Translations under genes and position numbers: made by a program | Source of the DNA: Malania oleifera | Lineage: Eukaryota; Streptophyta; Magnoliopsida; Santalales; Ximeniaceae | Direction: 5' to 3' | Assembly (NCBI RefSeq): GCF_029873635.1 | Contig: NC_080423.1 | Location: 106,563,988 to 106,627,987 of the forward strand | Length of the DNA stretch: 64,000 nucleotides | Part shown: one piece after another, positions 36,001 to 51,000 of the stretch | Layout: each line of letters starts with the position of its first letter | Numbering within the stretch: position 1 is the stretch's first letter | The notes under the pieces: generated by a model | What the model was told of the DNA's origin: nothing | Databases searched by the model: none | The model's input: the letters and a program-made list of their open reading frames with translations, nothing else

Positions 36001-39000
36001 GATATTTAATGAATAGGTTATGTATAAGGATGGGTCAACTGTAGTGTCAGATGTCCCAGAGATAGATTAGAAGAAATCTGAGTTTATTAACTTAGATGAG
36101 TTGACTGAAAGTACTGTCTAGGAAAGGGGTGAAGAAGATAAGGAGAATGTAGAATCACAGGTAAATCAAAGTACACCTATAGTTGCGGTCCGTAGATCTT
36201 CTAGGACCATTAGACCTCCACAACGTTATTCACCTGCTCTAAATTATCTCCTGTTGACTAATGGGGGTGAGTTAAAGCGTTATGATGAAGCCTTGTAGGA
36301 TGAAGATTCAAGCAAGTGGGAGTTAACCATGAAGGATGACATGGATTCCTTGTTGGGGAATCAGACATGGGAACTGACTGAATTGTCAGTAGGGACGAAC
36401 GCTTTGCACAACAAGTGGGTATACAAAATAAAGAATGAGCATGATGGTAGCAGGCATTACAAGGCCAATTAGTTGTAAAAGGATTCCAACAGAAGGAGGG
36501 CATTGACTTTATAGAATTATTTTCTCCAGTTGTGAAGATGTCAACAATTAGACTGGCACTGAGAATGGTGGCTGCAGAAAACCTACATCTTGAGCAGTCA
36601 GATGTGAAGACGACATTCCTTCATGGTGACTTGGAGAAAGACATTTACATGATTCAGCCTGAAGGGTTCACTGTCCAGGGACAAGAGAATCTAGTATGTA
36701 AACTGAGAAAGAGCTTGTATGGCTTAAAACAAGCTCCAAGACAGTGGTACAAGAAATTTGACAGCTTTATCCATAGAATTGGGTTCAAGAGATGTGAAAC
36801 TGATCACTGTTGCTATGTTAAGTTATTGGAAATTCTTACATCATTCTATTGTTGTATGTAGATGACATGCTCATTGTAGGGTCCAACATTGAGGAGATTA
36901 ACAATCTGAAGAAGCAATAGTCAAAACAGTTTGCAATGAAGGATTTGGGAGCTACAAAGTAAATTAACAATCTAAGAAGCAATTGTCAAAACAGTTTGCA
37001 ATGAAGGATTTGGGAGCTGCAAAGAAAATCCTTGGAATAAGAATCATTAGATGGGCCAAGCTAATGGTACATTGAATCTTTCACAGTCAGAGTATGTGAA
37101 GAAAATTCTCAATAGGTTCAACATGAATGAAGTTAAACTAGTGAGCACACCCTTGGGTAGTCATTTCAAACTAAGCAAAGAATAGTCACCAAAGACAGAA
37201 GAAGAAAGGATCATATAAGCAAGGTGCCCTATGCCTTAGCTATTGGCAGCTTAATGTATGTTATAGTGTGTACAAGGCTAGACATTGCACATGCAGTGAG
37301 AGTTGTGAGCAGATTCATAAGTAGGCCAGGAAAGTAGCATTGGGAGGCAGTCAAGTGGATTCTGAGATATCTGAGGGATTCACCAGATACATGTCTTTGC
37401 TTCACAAGTGCAAGTTTGAAACTGCAAGGTTATGTAGACGCTGATTTTGCTGGTGATAATGATAGTAGAAAGAGTACTACTGGGTTTGTATTTACTCTGG
37501 GTGGTACAGCTATATCTTGGGCTTTAAATCTACAAAAGTTTGTTACTTTATCTACTACAAAAGCTGATTATGTCGTAGCATTTGAAGCTGGAAAGGAGAT
37601 GATTTGGTTACATAGTTTCTTAGACGAATTGGGTAAGCAGCAGAAGATGGGCATTCTACACAGTGACAGTCAGAGTGCAATTTTTCTTACTAAAAATTCA
37701 GCTTTTCAGTCAAAGTCGAAGCAAATACAGATAAAATATCACTTTATCCGTTACCTTGTTGAAGTTAAGTTGATAATACTTGAGAAGATTTGTGGATCTA
37801 AGAACTCGGCAAACACGTTGACTAAGGGTGTCACAATTGAGAAGCTGAAGCTATGTGCAGCTTCAATTGGTCTTCTAGCTTGAGGACAGGAGGATGCGTT
37901 GCAGGGATGAAGGATTGTTCCTTTGGAGGATTGCAATTGATATTGGTGATTGAACTAGTCTCCAAGTGGGAGATTTGTTGGGCTTTGTGGAGCCTAATTG
38001 CATTCGATCTGGATGATGACCCGACCTTTCTTTAATGAGAGATTTCTATCCTAAGACTTAGTCCATGGAGCGAGTATATAAAATCGCCGTTATGGTGATT
38101 AGGGTTGATCAGCCGTCACACTTCGCAAGAAAGCGAGAGAGAGAGTATTGTATCACCGCACTCTTTGTATTTTCTTCCTGATAATAGTGAAATCCCTACA
38201 ATTCCGTGGACGTAGGCAAAATTGCCAAACCACGTAAATATGGTCTTGTGCATATGATTGATTTTTTTCTTTGGTGTGCATTCTTTCTCTATTTTCTTTC
38301 TCACAGGTTTCGGGAATTTGTTGTTAATTCCCAACAACACTTTGAAATGCTTAAATTCTTAAATGCCTCAAGCCATATGATTAAGAAATGGAAATTGATA
38401 ATCCAAACAGACTAGCCTATGTTATGTTTGAGTTATAGAATGACTAGTCTCAAATTAGTTGCATAAAGATGGTAAAGACCAATGTAGAAGTGCTTGTTAG
38501 AGAAAAATTGCATTGGGTGTGACCTTGCTAAAAATATCTTTTATACCTTATTGATTTAATTTAGGGATATTATTTAGCAGAAAGGTCTATCACATGTTAA
38601 TGTAAGAGAATAGGTTCTTCCACATTCAATTTATTTAGATCATCATGGATAATGGGAGTCCTAATTTCATCGAAAGAACTAGATGGTGTTCTAACTTAAG
38701 TTAATTAGAAGATTTTTAATGGAAACGTTAAGGAGATTAATGTTGCTGCATCCATTACGGAATTTGAATAAACCTATGGTCACCCATGAAAGGGGCAAAG
38801 TGCAATTAAGAGGATAAGAGAGATGAAATGCATAAGATGCACAACGAAGGAAAAAATTAGAATAAAGGAAATAGTTAAACCCTAATTAGAACTAGGGTTC
38901 TAGGAACTGAAGAGGGTGCCACCTACTCTCTTTCCAAGGATTTTATTGATGATATAAATCTTTTTACTCATCTGTCACTCTTGCCTTCCTAAATGGGCAC

Positions 39001-42000
39001 AAATTCACAATGAGTTAGAAAATGTTTCCCCAACTCATCCTGTATTGCCACTTTGTTGTTAATGATGAGCTTGGCACAATAATTCACTATCTTAAAAAAG
39101 TGCATTGAGGGAGTTATGTGTCAATAAAATTGATTGACCAACTCATGAAAAAACTTCGAACTCATAAACAAAATTTTAAAGGGGTAAATTTTTATTTTTT
39201 ATTTTTGAAAAACATGTTCAACCAAACTCATAATAAATTAACATACTAATTTTAAAAAAAAAAAAATGTGACCAATTAATACAATCAGAATTCTATCAAA
39301 ATATTGCAAATCCAACAATTTTCAAATTTAAACTTCTTTCATTAAAAATTTTTATGCCTTTTGAATGAGTCCCTTATAATATTAAATTTCCTAAACTATC
39401 TCAGAACGGTTACAGTTAATAACACTGGAGCATGGACAAACAAAAAGTTATAGTGAAGTGATATAGTAGTACTGAATATTCAAGTAAAATTATGCATAGA
39501 AAGTGATGAGAACTGACACAAAAATCCAGGGTGATTCCTGGACCCCACAGCTGCTTGCAATTACCATGGAGGAACAGGCTGAAACAGGTCTTGCAAACAG
39601 GAAAGAGTAGTGAAAATGCATCATCACACAAACCTATTAATTAAAAAGGAATTTTAATAAATTATCTATATAAGCAGAAACGTTGGGCAGTCAAGGAACT
39701 TTTTTCATATGAGCGTACTGCAATGTAGGCATTGGGATAAACAAGTCGTGTGTGCGCATGAGAGAGAGAGAGAGAGAGAGTTAAGCACCAGTAGCAGACA
39801 GATAGAGAAATAAGTTAGATTGGTAATATGCTACAAAGACCAATCAATACAGGAGGATCAATATGATTAGGGGTGGAACTGTTGGGAGGGAAAGAAAAAA
39901 GCAAAATTGGGGTTTGGTGAGAAAAAGGATATCATCTTGCAGTCAACCCTTAACTAATGCTCTGCAAAGTTCGTTTGAGTTCACGACCCGTGGGCCTTCT
40001 ACCTCCACGCGGTGCTCCATCAGGCTTTTGCTCATAGCAGAAAATTTCCCACTGCTGCCCCCCATAGGTGTCTGGGCCGCGTCTCAGTTCCATATTTTAA
40101 AAAAAAAAGAGTTCATAATTTCATATTAAATAAGACTAGCTACACTATATGGATTAGAATGTTAGGCAACTAAGAAACAACATATCCGAAAAGTAAGAGT
40201 TGTCAAAACGAGAATACGAATAGTTAGAAGATAAATTGAGGAATGAACATATTCATGGTAAGTTAGGCATAACTCCTATAGAAAAAAAGATGAGGGAGGG
40301 ACAGCTCAAATGATTTGGGCATCTGAAATGTAGGTCAGATAATGGGCAGGAGTGAGCTAGTTATTGTGAGGGACAGTAGAAAAGATAAGTATAAACCTAA
40401 AATAACTTGGAATGAGTTGGTGAATAAAGAGTTAATAGCCCTGAATTTGTCATAGGAAATTACCCATGATCGTGTAAATTGGCAAAAAAAGATTCATGTA
40501 GCCTAATCCACCTAGTGAGACTTAAGGCTTGGTTTGTTGTTGTTATACTTTTGCCAGGTTGGTTACTAGAAGAAAATTCATCTGAAATTTTGCATAACAT
40601 TGAACATTCCACTATGATTTTCATTTAATTGATCTTGATATATACCACCTATGGTGAACTTACTCAATTAAGCCTTAGCCAACTATTTAGAATGAATTAA
40701 TTGGATGTCATAGTCAAATAAACCTATCTAAACAAGACTCTTCTCTCGATCTTGAGCTGCAACTAAAATATAAAAGAAAAAGAACATATCTCAAAAAAGA
40801 CCAAGAAATGTAAAAAATCAAGATATACTAACCAAATGCTTGTCTCTTATGATATGACGACATATTAGAAGCCAATTGTGTATTTGTTGGCATTGGCACA
40901 AACTCGATAGACTCCAAATCACTTTCAGAGTAGCTCATAGATAATGGGCCCACAGGAAAAGTGGGATCGGAGTTTCCTTCATTACTTGAAGGTCCCAATT
41001 GAGAAGCATTGTTTGGATTGCATGTAACTGAAGCATGCCATCTGCTAGCAACTGATGCAAGGCCCTGAGCTCTATGTGAAATCTTTGCAGCTGCATGCAG
41101 GCAAAGAATTATCCCAACAAGCTCAACAATTGAGCACACCTGCAATAGAAAAAATAAAACAATAAGAGCAAGCATATAGTGTTCAGCTCAAGCAAGCTCA
41201 GACAGTATCAAACAAAAGAAAAGTAAGGAATTTTTAATTGAGCATATTCATCTATCTGCTATTTGGAAAAGTCATAGTAATAAAAGAGTACATTCTTTAC
41301 ACTGGATGGTTATAACCATTTGTCTTTGGACTATTTTCTAAGAAAGAGGTTTTGTGAGCCAGCATATTCTATAATAAATTCAATGTGTAGAAACCTAGAG
41401 CCCAATAAGTCATCATCCAAAGGATGATAATATTGCTAAGCAGGGCTTTGAAATTTTTAACAACTTCCTTTTCTAAGTAAAAAAAAAAAAAAAAGGTGGA
41501 CAAAAATTACATACTCCAAATAAATGGACATCCTTGTTGAAAGAAACTCATGACTCAAATAAACGCCCACACAAACATATGGTTCTGCACTGACAGTGAT
41601 TTCATAATTGAACAATAACTTGCCTTCTAAGGAAATAAGTAATTTAAAGAACAGCACATTTCAAATAGGTGAACTTTACATTGCTATTAACATAGTCATC
41701 CCTAATGGAAAGATATTCATGACTCATGTAAATATCAACACAGATACAAATGGTTCATAACTTACTGCAAAATTTCCACCATTGATGAAATTGATTATTC
41801 CATGATTCCCAGTGATCTGCACTAAAGCTAGAAATTGACTAGCTGTCACTACCAAGAACTCCAAAAGAAGATATATTCGAAACCTGTGACTTATTTTAGA
41901 TAAATAATGTGTAAGGCGAATGTGCTCCTCAATATATATATAAACATCCATATCCCTTTCTAAAAGCCTCCCATAGTTCTCAAAGTGTATCACTTGCAAG

Positions 42001-45000
42001 TTGCATACCAAATTGAACAATGCACTGCCCGATAGATAAATTATTGTTGAGTAAGTCCATGATACGAGCGAAGCAACCAAAATCGCAACAGACTGCCACC
42101 ATGAATCGTGATGCAAATATATTACCTGAACTACCTCACATGCAGTCTTCACAATAAAGCAGGGTAACACCCAAAGTGCCAACAAACGGAAGAAATCCTG
42201 AACAGACAAAATTTCCAAATCAAAAACTTCCCTAACTTTTTAGGTATAGAAAATTAAACACACAAATAATGTCTTTGATGATAACATATTGTTAAATTAC
42301 GAAAGTAATAAAATGATATTTAAAAGCTCCTTATTCATACATGACATGAAAGCATGTCCAAGTGCAGGATTGGTCTCAAATGCAGATACCATGTTATCCT
42401 TTCCTTCAACTTGCATCCAAAATTGCTACATTTAAATTACATTATTCTGGTATACCATAACATACATATATAAATACATAATGTCCACTTTTTGAATCAC
42501 TTTTTACCCTTGTTTTCAGTCACTGCTAAAAGGTTCATATCTACTGGCATGCTTTGTGTGGTACAATTCCTAAGCAACAAAGATCATATAAGATTTTTTT
42601 TTTTTTTCTAATCATTTGGTCGTCTATGTTAGGTGCCTTAGTTTGTGATCTTGTGGTGGGTTTATGATCGAGTAGAGAACAAGGATCGTCCTTGTGTTTT
42701 CTACCTATGATAGTAAGTTTGTAGGATACTTTGAGGGATCCTAGGCCTCCTTAGATTGGTTTAATTCGAGGAAAACCACGACTCCAAGTCAACTCCAGGT
42801 TAAGAGTAATAATCATGTGATATTTTTATTCATGGTCTCAAGCTATTAAATAGTCGAACGACTCTTGATGAAATATGCAATAACCTATTCTTAGGGAAAG
42901 GAAAATTACGCTTGCATAATTCTAGCACAAATTTATTGAAAGGAAATAACATTGATTTTAATTCATCAATCACTCCCGTCCCATGATGCTTGGTCCCTAA
43001 CAACTCTTCCCTCCTTAAAAATTTCCTTGTCCTCGAGGAAAAAGCATGTCTTCAATTCTGCCAGATTCTCCCATGTGTTCGCAGCAGGAGAGAGATTTTG
43101 CCAATGAACAAGAACCTCAGCTTCTCCCCCTTTCTTGCGAGTTTCCAAAATGGCTTGAGGAAGTGGGTGGGGTGTAGATTCAGCTGCTAATTTGGGTAGA
43201 GTAGGAGAGATTTCCTCTTGATTTCCAATCCTCCTTTTTAGGAGAGAATCATAGAAAACTGGATGTAATTTAGATTCTGGGAGTAACTCCAATTTATATG
43301 CCACAGTGCCAATCTTGGATAGGATTTTAAATGGACCAAAAAATTTGAGAGTAAGCTTGAGATTTTTCCATTGAGCCAAGGAAAGCTGGCGATGTGGGCG
43401 CAATTTTAGGTAGAAAATTCGCCCACTTGGAAATTCCTCTCCGTGCACTTCTCATCATAATATTTCCTCATTCTATCCTTTCAAGTAGAAATTTGTCAAC
43501 GGACTCCACGCGCGAGGTGCCATGAACATAGGCAAGTAAAGTGGGAGGCTTGCGCCCATAAAAAATTTCAAAGGGTGTCGTCTTGGTGGAAGAGTGAATG
43601 CTCGTATTGTAACAATATTCCGCCCACGCAAGCCAAACCACCCACTCTTTGGGCTTAGAACTCGTGAAACATTGTAAGTACATCTCCAATGTCTTGTTGA
43701 CCACCTTGGTTTGACCATCGGTTGGTGGGTAATAAGCTGAGCTAAAATTGAATTTAATTCCATGTAAAGGAATAAATTCTTCCAAAAAGAACTTGTGAAC
43801 ACCAGGTCACGATCACACACAATAGACTCGGACATGCCATGAAGCATGAATATGTGGGAAAAAAATGTTTTGGCAACGGTGGTGGTCATGTAAGGGTGTT
43901 TAATGAGAATAAAATGGCTATATTTGGATAATCGGTCAACTACCACAAAAATGGTAGAATTACCTCGATATGTTGGCAAGTCATCCACAAAATCCATGGA
44001 GATATCCGTTCACACATGACGCAGAATTGGAAGAGGGCTGAGTAGACCGGCGGGTTTAATTTGGTCCACCTTATTTTTTGACAAACATCACACCCTCGGA
44101 TAAATTTCCGTCCATCCCCCTTCATGCCCTTCCAATAAAAAATTGATTTGATTCTGTGGAGAGATTTTTGGAGCCCTTCATGTGTGTTGGAATGGAATTC
44201 CTTGATTATAAGAATAATCAATTCGGATGTGGGCAAGAGGTAAATCTGATCCTTAAAGAAAATATCAGAGCAGTCCCATGCCCATGCTGCAACTCAGCCA
44301 TCTCCCACACCAGCTGGGTACACCTCATGTGATGCTAATTCATGGAATTTACACAATAGCCTCATCCACAGCTGAGGTGTCTTTGTATCATTTTGTAATT
44401 ACTCAATTTGTTTTAACTTCTTGATAGAATATTCTTTGGTTGTTGCATTCTGTTTTCCTTTTCCCTGTATAAATAACCAAGCCCGTGTACAGTTTAAATA
44501 CACAGAAAATTAATACAATTTTCAGAGCCTTTTGCAGCAGCTTTGCTTTTTCCTTTTCTCTGTTTTTCACTGATCCCACATTCTCCCATTTCTCCAATTC
44601 CCACCTTCCCTGCTGAATTATCACCAAATCTACCTTCACCTTCCACAGTTTCTCCTCCCCTCCTTCGCAGATCCACTCGTGCCAGAACAGCTCCTCATTA
44701 TTTACATGACTTTCATTGCCAACAGGCCAGCTTCATTTCATCCAACCAACCATTGGACATGGCAGCCCCTCACCCAGGTATTTCTTTCCCTCTGTCTTCT
44801 TCCATTTCTTATGCACGATTATCACCTTCTTTTGCTTTATTTTCTTCTTCCATTTCTTCACAACAAGACCCTCAATCTTTCACTCAAGCTGCCAAGGACC
44901 CTGACTGGTGCAAAGCAATGGAAGCTGAAATCGCAGCCTTAGAACTCAACAACACCTGGGTTCTCACAGATTTGCCTCTTGGAAAATCTCCAATTGATTG

Positions 45001-48000
45001 TAAATATGTATATAAAAGCAAATACAACTCTGATGGTACTCTTGAAAGGAAGAAAGCACGCTTAGTTGCTCGAGGTTTTACTCAGTAAGAGGGTGTGGAC
45101 TATCATGAAACCTTCTCTCCCGTTGCCAAAATTGTTACAGTTCGCACTCTGCTTGCCTTGGCTGCCATTAAAGGATGGCATTTGCAGCAATTTGACGTTA
45201 ACAATGCCTTCATTCATGTTGACTTACATGAAGAAATATATATGAAGAAGCCCCCGGGATACACTAAAGGTCACCCAGGCCAGGTTTGCCGACTCCTCAA
45301 AAGTCTTTATGGCCTTAAACAGGCCTCCCGACAATGGTATGAAAAATTTTCTCAATCTGTAATAAGTTTTGGTTTCCAACAATCCAAGGCTGATTATAGC
45401 CTTTTTACTTGTCTAACTACTACTGGTTTCACAGCTCTTCTTGTCTATGTCGATGACATAATCGTTGCTAGCAGCTCCCTTACCTCCATTTCCCTTCTCC
45501 GTAATTTTTTAAACAACCATTTCTGTATCAAAGATCTTGGTCCCCTACGGTATTTCTTTGGCATTGAAGTGGCTCGATCCCCCAAAGGAATTTTTCTCTG
45601 CCAACGCAAATACACATTGGATATTTTAGCTGACACTGGACATCTTGCTTCCAAACCCCTTAAACTTCCAATGGATCAGAACCAAAAATTATCCAAACCC
45701 TTTGGCCTTCCCTTGTCCAATCCCACTCCTTATCGCCAACTCATTGGTCGTTTGCTTTACCTTACCATCACCAGACCTGACATTAGCTATCCAATTCAAG
45801 TCCTCAGTCAATTTATGGATCGCCCTTCCACTACTCACCTTGCTGCAGCACACAAAGTGCTTCGCTACCTCAAGCAAGCACCTGGCCAAGGCATCCTCTT
45901 GTCTGCAGCTTCTTCTATTCAGCTCATTGGTTATTCTGATTCAGACTGGGCTTCTTGCCCAGACTCTCGCAGGTCCGTCACTGGTTTTTGTGTGTTTATG
46001 GGACACTCTCTCATCTCCTGGCGGTCGAAGAAACAAATTGTGGTTTCCCAATCCTCTGCTGAGGCTGAATACCGGGCCATGGCCTCCATCTCCACTGAAC
46101 TCACATGGCTCCGACATTTATTGGCTGACCTTCCCATCTCTCACCCTCAACCAGCTGAGTTATTTTGTGACAATCAAGCTGCTTTACACATTGCTGTGAA
46201 CCCAGTGTTTCACGAACGGACAAAACACATTGAAGTGGATTGTCATCTTATTCGGGACAATATTCAAGCTGGTACTCTCCGGACTGCTCACGTTTCTACT
46301 CGGTTGCAGGTTGCAGACATGTTTACTAAGTCTTTACCATCTCACTTACTCTACTTACATCTTTCCAAGTTGGGAGTAGCTGACATCTACTCTCCATCTT
46401 GCGGGGGGGTATCAGAGCAGTCCCATGCCCATGCTGCAACTCAGCCATCTCCCACACCAGCTGGGTACACCTCATGTGATGCTAATTCATGGAATTTACA
46501 CAATAGCCTCATCCACAGCTGAGGTGTCTTTGTATCATTTTGTAATTACTCAATTTGTTTTAACTTCTTGTTAGAATATTCTTTGGTTGTTGCATTCTGT
46601 TTTCCTTTTCCCTGTATAAATAACCAAGCCCGTGTACAGTTTAAATACACAGAAAATTAATACAATTTTCAGAGCCTTTTGCAGCAGCTTTGCTTTTTCC
46701 TTTTCTCTGTTTTTACACCTTCTGCAGCAGCCTTATCTTCTTCTTTTCTTACAGAAAATCAATCCTCCTTTGAATAGCCATGGTCCCAATGCTTCCCCTT
46801 CCTTGCTGTTCTCCACCAAATCTGGCAAGTGAGGGTTAACCCAAAATTTTGGATTTTATGGGATCCACCCAATTAGGAATAAAAGAAGATATTGCTTATG
46901 CTTGAATTTCAAATTTTCAGGAAAGGGCAGCTGCGGCTGAATTTTCCTTGCCTTTTTGTAGTGAATTTGAAAATCAAATCCCAAGAGCCTCACCAACCAT
47001 TTTTGTAGAGCAGCCGTAGTAATTGTTTGTCCCAACAAAAATCGCAAGCTTTTTTGGTCTGTCCAGATAATAAATTTGGCTCCTAAAAGATATGGACGCC
47101 ATTTTTGGACCGCCTTAACCAAGGCCAACATTTCCTTCTCATATGTGGATAAGGCAAGATTTTTGCCATGTAGAGCTTAGCTAAAAAAAGCAATTGGTCG
47201 GTCTCCTTGCATGAGCACTACACCCAAACCCACGCCGGAGGCATCACATTCCACAATGAACGGTTGCAAAAAATTCAGGAGAGCCAATATGGGTCTGGAT
47301 GTCATGGCCCTTTTTAATTCTTCAAAAGTTTGTTCCACCGTAGGGGTTCACCTAAAGGAATCCTTCTTGAGCATATGGGTCAATGGTTGTGCATGATGTC
47401 ATAGCGGTGGATGAATTTTCGGTAATAACCAGTGAGGCCCAAAAAACCTCGCAAGCCCTTCAATGTAGTCGGCTTGGGCCATGTCAACGCGGAGGATATT
47501 TTTTTTCCAAATCCATTGCCACCCCACGATGAGAAATTAAATGCACCAAGTAGACAACTTCCTCGCCCAAATTGACATTTTTCACGCATGACAAAAAATT
47601 GGTTAGCTTACAAAATGTGTAGCACACGCCGCACATGTAATACCATGACTTGCTAAAAATAAGGATATCATCAAAAAATACCAAAACGAATTTATGAAGA
47701 AATGGATTGAATACCTCATTCATCACGCTTTGAAAAGTGGCGGGTGCATTAAGGCAAAATGGCTTGACCAAAAATTCATAATGCCTTGGTGTGTGCGAAA
47801 AACCGTTTTCCCGATATCTCTGGGGTGCATACGAATTTGATGGTATCCCGACCGTAAATCGAACTTTGTAAAAAATCGTGCCCCATGTAATTCATCCAAT
47901 AACTCATTGATGATGGGCATCGAGAACTTATCGTTGATTGTAATGTTGTTGAGTGCCCGATAATCAACACATAGTCGCCACAAGCCATTATGTTTTTTGA

Positions 48001-51000
48001 CCAATAATTCAAAAGAGGAATAGGGACTCGTGCTATACCGCACCACACCGGATGATAAGAACCCCTTCACCTTTTTCTCAATTTCATTATTTTGGTAATG
48101 TGGATACCGATAAGGCTTGACTGAAATTGGATTGGCTCCATGTAGTAACGGAATCTTGTGATCTTGAGAGCGCTGTGGTGGCAAGCCCTGAACATCTTGG
48201 AAAATGGCCAAATATTGATTCAAAATGGTCACCAAATCCAGATTTAATTGACTAACTGAAACTCCTTGCTTCTCTCCCAAATTTAAGGAATTGAGTTGCA
48301 ATAAAAAAGCTCTTTTTCCTTTCTGCAACTGCTCCCCCAATCATGATCACCCATGATTTTATTGCTAGGCCCCTTTATCCCACGCAACTCCACCATTTTT
48401 ACCTCCCACCAAAACCGCATCCATAGCTCATTGAATTCCCAAATAATTGGACCCCAATCTTTTTAGTCATTGAGTTCCAAAAACAACATCACATCCTTCC
48501 ATGGGTAAAAGGAAAAAATCCATAAGGGATTGAACCTTTTGCACTGAAATAGGGAGATTTTTACACAATCCTTCGCTCTTCATTTTATTTCCATCCACCA
48601 CTTACACAAAAAAATTCTCCCTTTTTTGTGGGATAAATGTCCATTTTGGTGGCTAACTTCGAATTCAAAAAGTTATGGGTGCTATCGGAATCCATCAATA
48701 TTGTAACCACGGTATCTCCAATTTTCCCAAAAAAGTGCATGGTCTGAGGTGCCGCATTTCCCAAAAAGCATGAAAACTAATTTCGGAAATCTCCTCTTCC
48801 TCTTCCTCCTCTACGGTAGTCTCATCCAACAACTCATCAATGGAAGGAAAAATTCCTTCTATTAAAAATAACTTCTTGCAATGATGGCTCAGGGAAAATT
48901 TTTTCGTCACAATTGAAGCATAGTCCACACGTCCTCCTTTCTTGTAACTTGACCGGGCTCAACCTCTTGATGGTGGGGTTACGGGCTCGAGCAAGAGATG
49001 TCGAGGGTAAGGGTGGTTGTTCCGTGATTGATGGGGCCTTCCAAGGTTCCATGTACCCTCCCTTCCGTTGGTCGTACATACAAGACTCATAGAGCCATGC
49101 AAGACCGATAGCAGCGGACAAGGAAATTGGATTACATGCTTGCACGTCAACTCGTATTGCCTCCTTTAACTCGCTCACGAAGCACCCAACTTGTTGTTCT
49201 TCGGATAAGTTGCCAGCTCGATGTAACAAACGATCAAACTCCATTTGGTAATCATGGATGCTTACCATTTGTTTAAGCTTGGTGAGATCCCCAAAAAACT
49301 TTTGGTATCTCGAAGGCCCGTAACATAAATGCAACCCGTACTTGAAAACCTCTCAATTGACACCTTCTCGCCGATGTTTGAAACATTGATACCACAATTT
49401 GACATCACCATCCAAGTGGTAACCAGCTATAGGAAGTTTCTCTGCCTCTTCCATGCGTTGGAACTCGAAAAAATGCTCCACCTGACAAATCCACTCGGTT
49501 GGATCTTCCATGTCATCATAGCGTGGAAAGTCCAACTTCGTTATTTTGGGTGTGAGAGAGCCTCCTCTCAAGGGGCTACGACAGGGCCCACGAGAAGACT
49601 CGGCATTGTCATCATGTCCTCCACCTTGCCTAGAAAAACGAACAAACATGTTCTCCATATGCTTCAAGAGGCGCTCTTCATTAGCCCTCATGGCTTGTTG
49701 TAGTTCCTTTTGGCCCGCAGCCAATGAGCCAAGCTCATTCTCCACTTGCTCGAGGTGGTTGTCGGACATGCTTGGCTCTGATACTAAGTTGTTACGTGCC
49801 TTAGTTTGTGATCTCGTGGTGGGTTTATGAACAGGTATAGAACAAGGATCATCCTTGCATTTTCTACCTATGATGGTAAGTTTGTAGGATACTTCGAGGG
49901 ATCCTAGGCCTCCTTAGATTGGTTTAATTCAAGGAAAACCACGACTCCAAGTCAACTCCAAGTTGAGAGTAATAATCATGTGATAATTTTATTCATGACT
50001 TCAAGCTATTAAATAGTCAAACGGCTCTTGATGGAATAGAACCTATTCTTAGGGAAAGAAAAATTACACTTGCATAATTCTAACACAAATTTATTAAAAG
50101 GAAATAACATTGACTGAAAAGAAATAACATTGATTTTAATTGATTGATGGTAAGCATCAGTCACTCTTATCCCATGATGTTTGGTCCCTGACAATCGACC
50201 ATCTTTTATCCTATACTACTCTTACTGTAACTGCTCTTTCAGTACTTTGCATACTACAATTGTCTATGCCACTCCATTTGAAAAAAAAAAAAAATTGTAA
50301 AAAGTTCAAGGAAAAGAAACACAAGGGCATCCACTTTTTCTTTATTGGTTATCAAGAAAAATGAAATAAAAAAAATACAGCAGGTGTTTGTTTTACACCC
50401 ATTAACATTTAACTGTTATTAAATTTCATTTATATAATTTTGGAGAAAATATAATGAAAAATCGGTTTCTTTCTTATTTCTTCTCCTTACCTTTTATATA
50501 ACAGTAATTGCTTAACCAAAAGAGCTTACAATCATCCACTAAGGTCCTATTTGAGAACTCGGAAAAAACTAGAAAAAGGAAAAGAAAATATTAAGGAATC
50601 TACGTTTTTATAATTAGTTATTAAGGAAAAGTGAAAAAGAGAATAAAAATATCTCAAATCCATATAACTTTGATTTAACACATTTGTTGCTGCCAAAAAT
50701 CGAATAGCTTTTATTGAACCATCCTTCGACCGTGACCACCTGAAAGGAGTCAAATATTAATGGCTTGGAGGACCCGGGGTGTACTCCAGGGGATCACTCC
50801 GATGCCTAAGTTAGGGAATGGGAGGTTTAGATTGCAACAGTAAATGAAGAATAAGTGACAATGAGATGCTTACCTCCTCCTATGATCCTTCTTTATAGTG
50901 GTGGAGGCAAACTCTCCCTCAGCTTAACATTTATGAGTGTGTCATTATTCTTAGGGGGTTATAGGCAACTTAAGGGAGGTTATGCAAGACATCAATAGTA

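Noticed and set aside
39978-40092. A ribosomal RNA gene
   Set aside because: Only about 115 bp of 16S with substitutions, no flanking rRNA sequence, inside a nuclear gene intron; a plastid DNA insert explains it.
43940-49769. Several host-like minus-strand genes
   Set aside because: All read as gag, reverse transcriptase, RNase H, integrase and chromodomain parts of one gypsy element bounded by LTRs.
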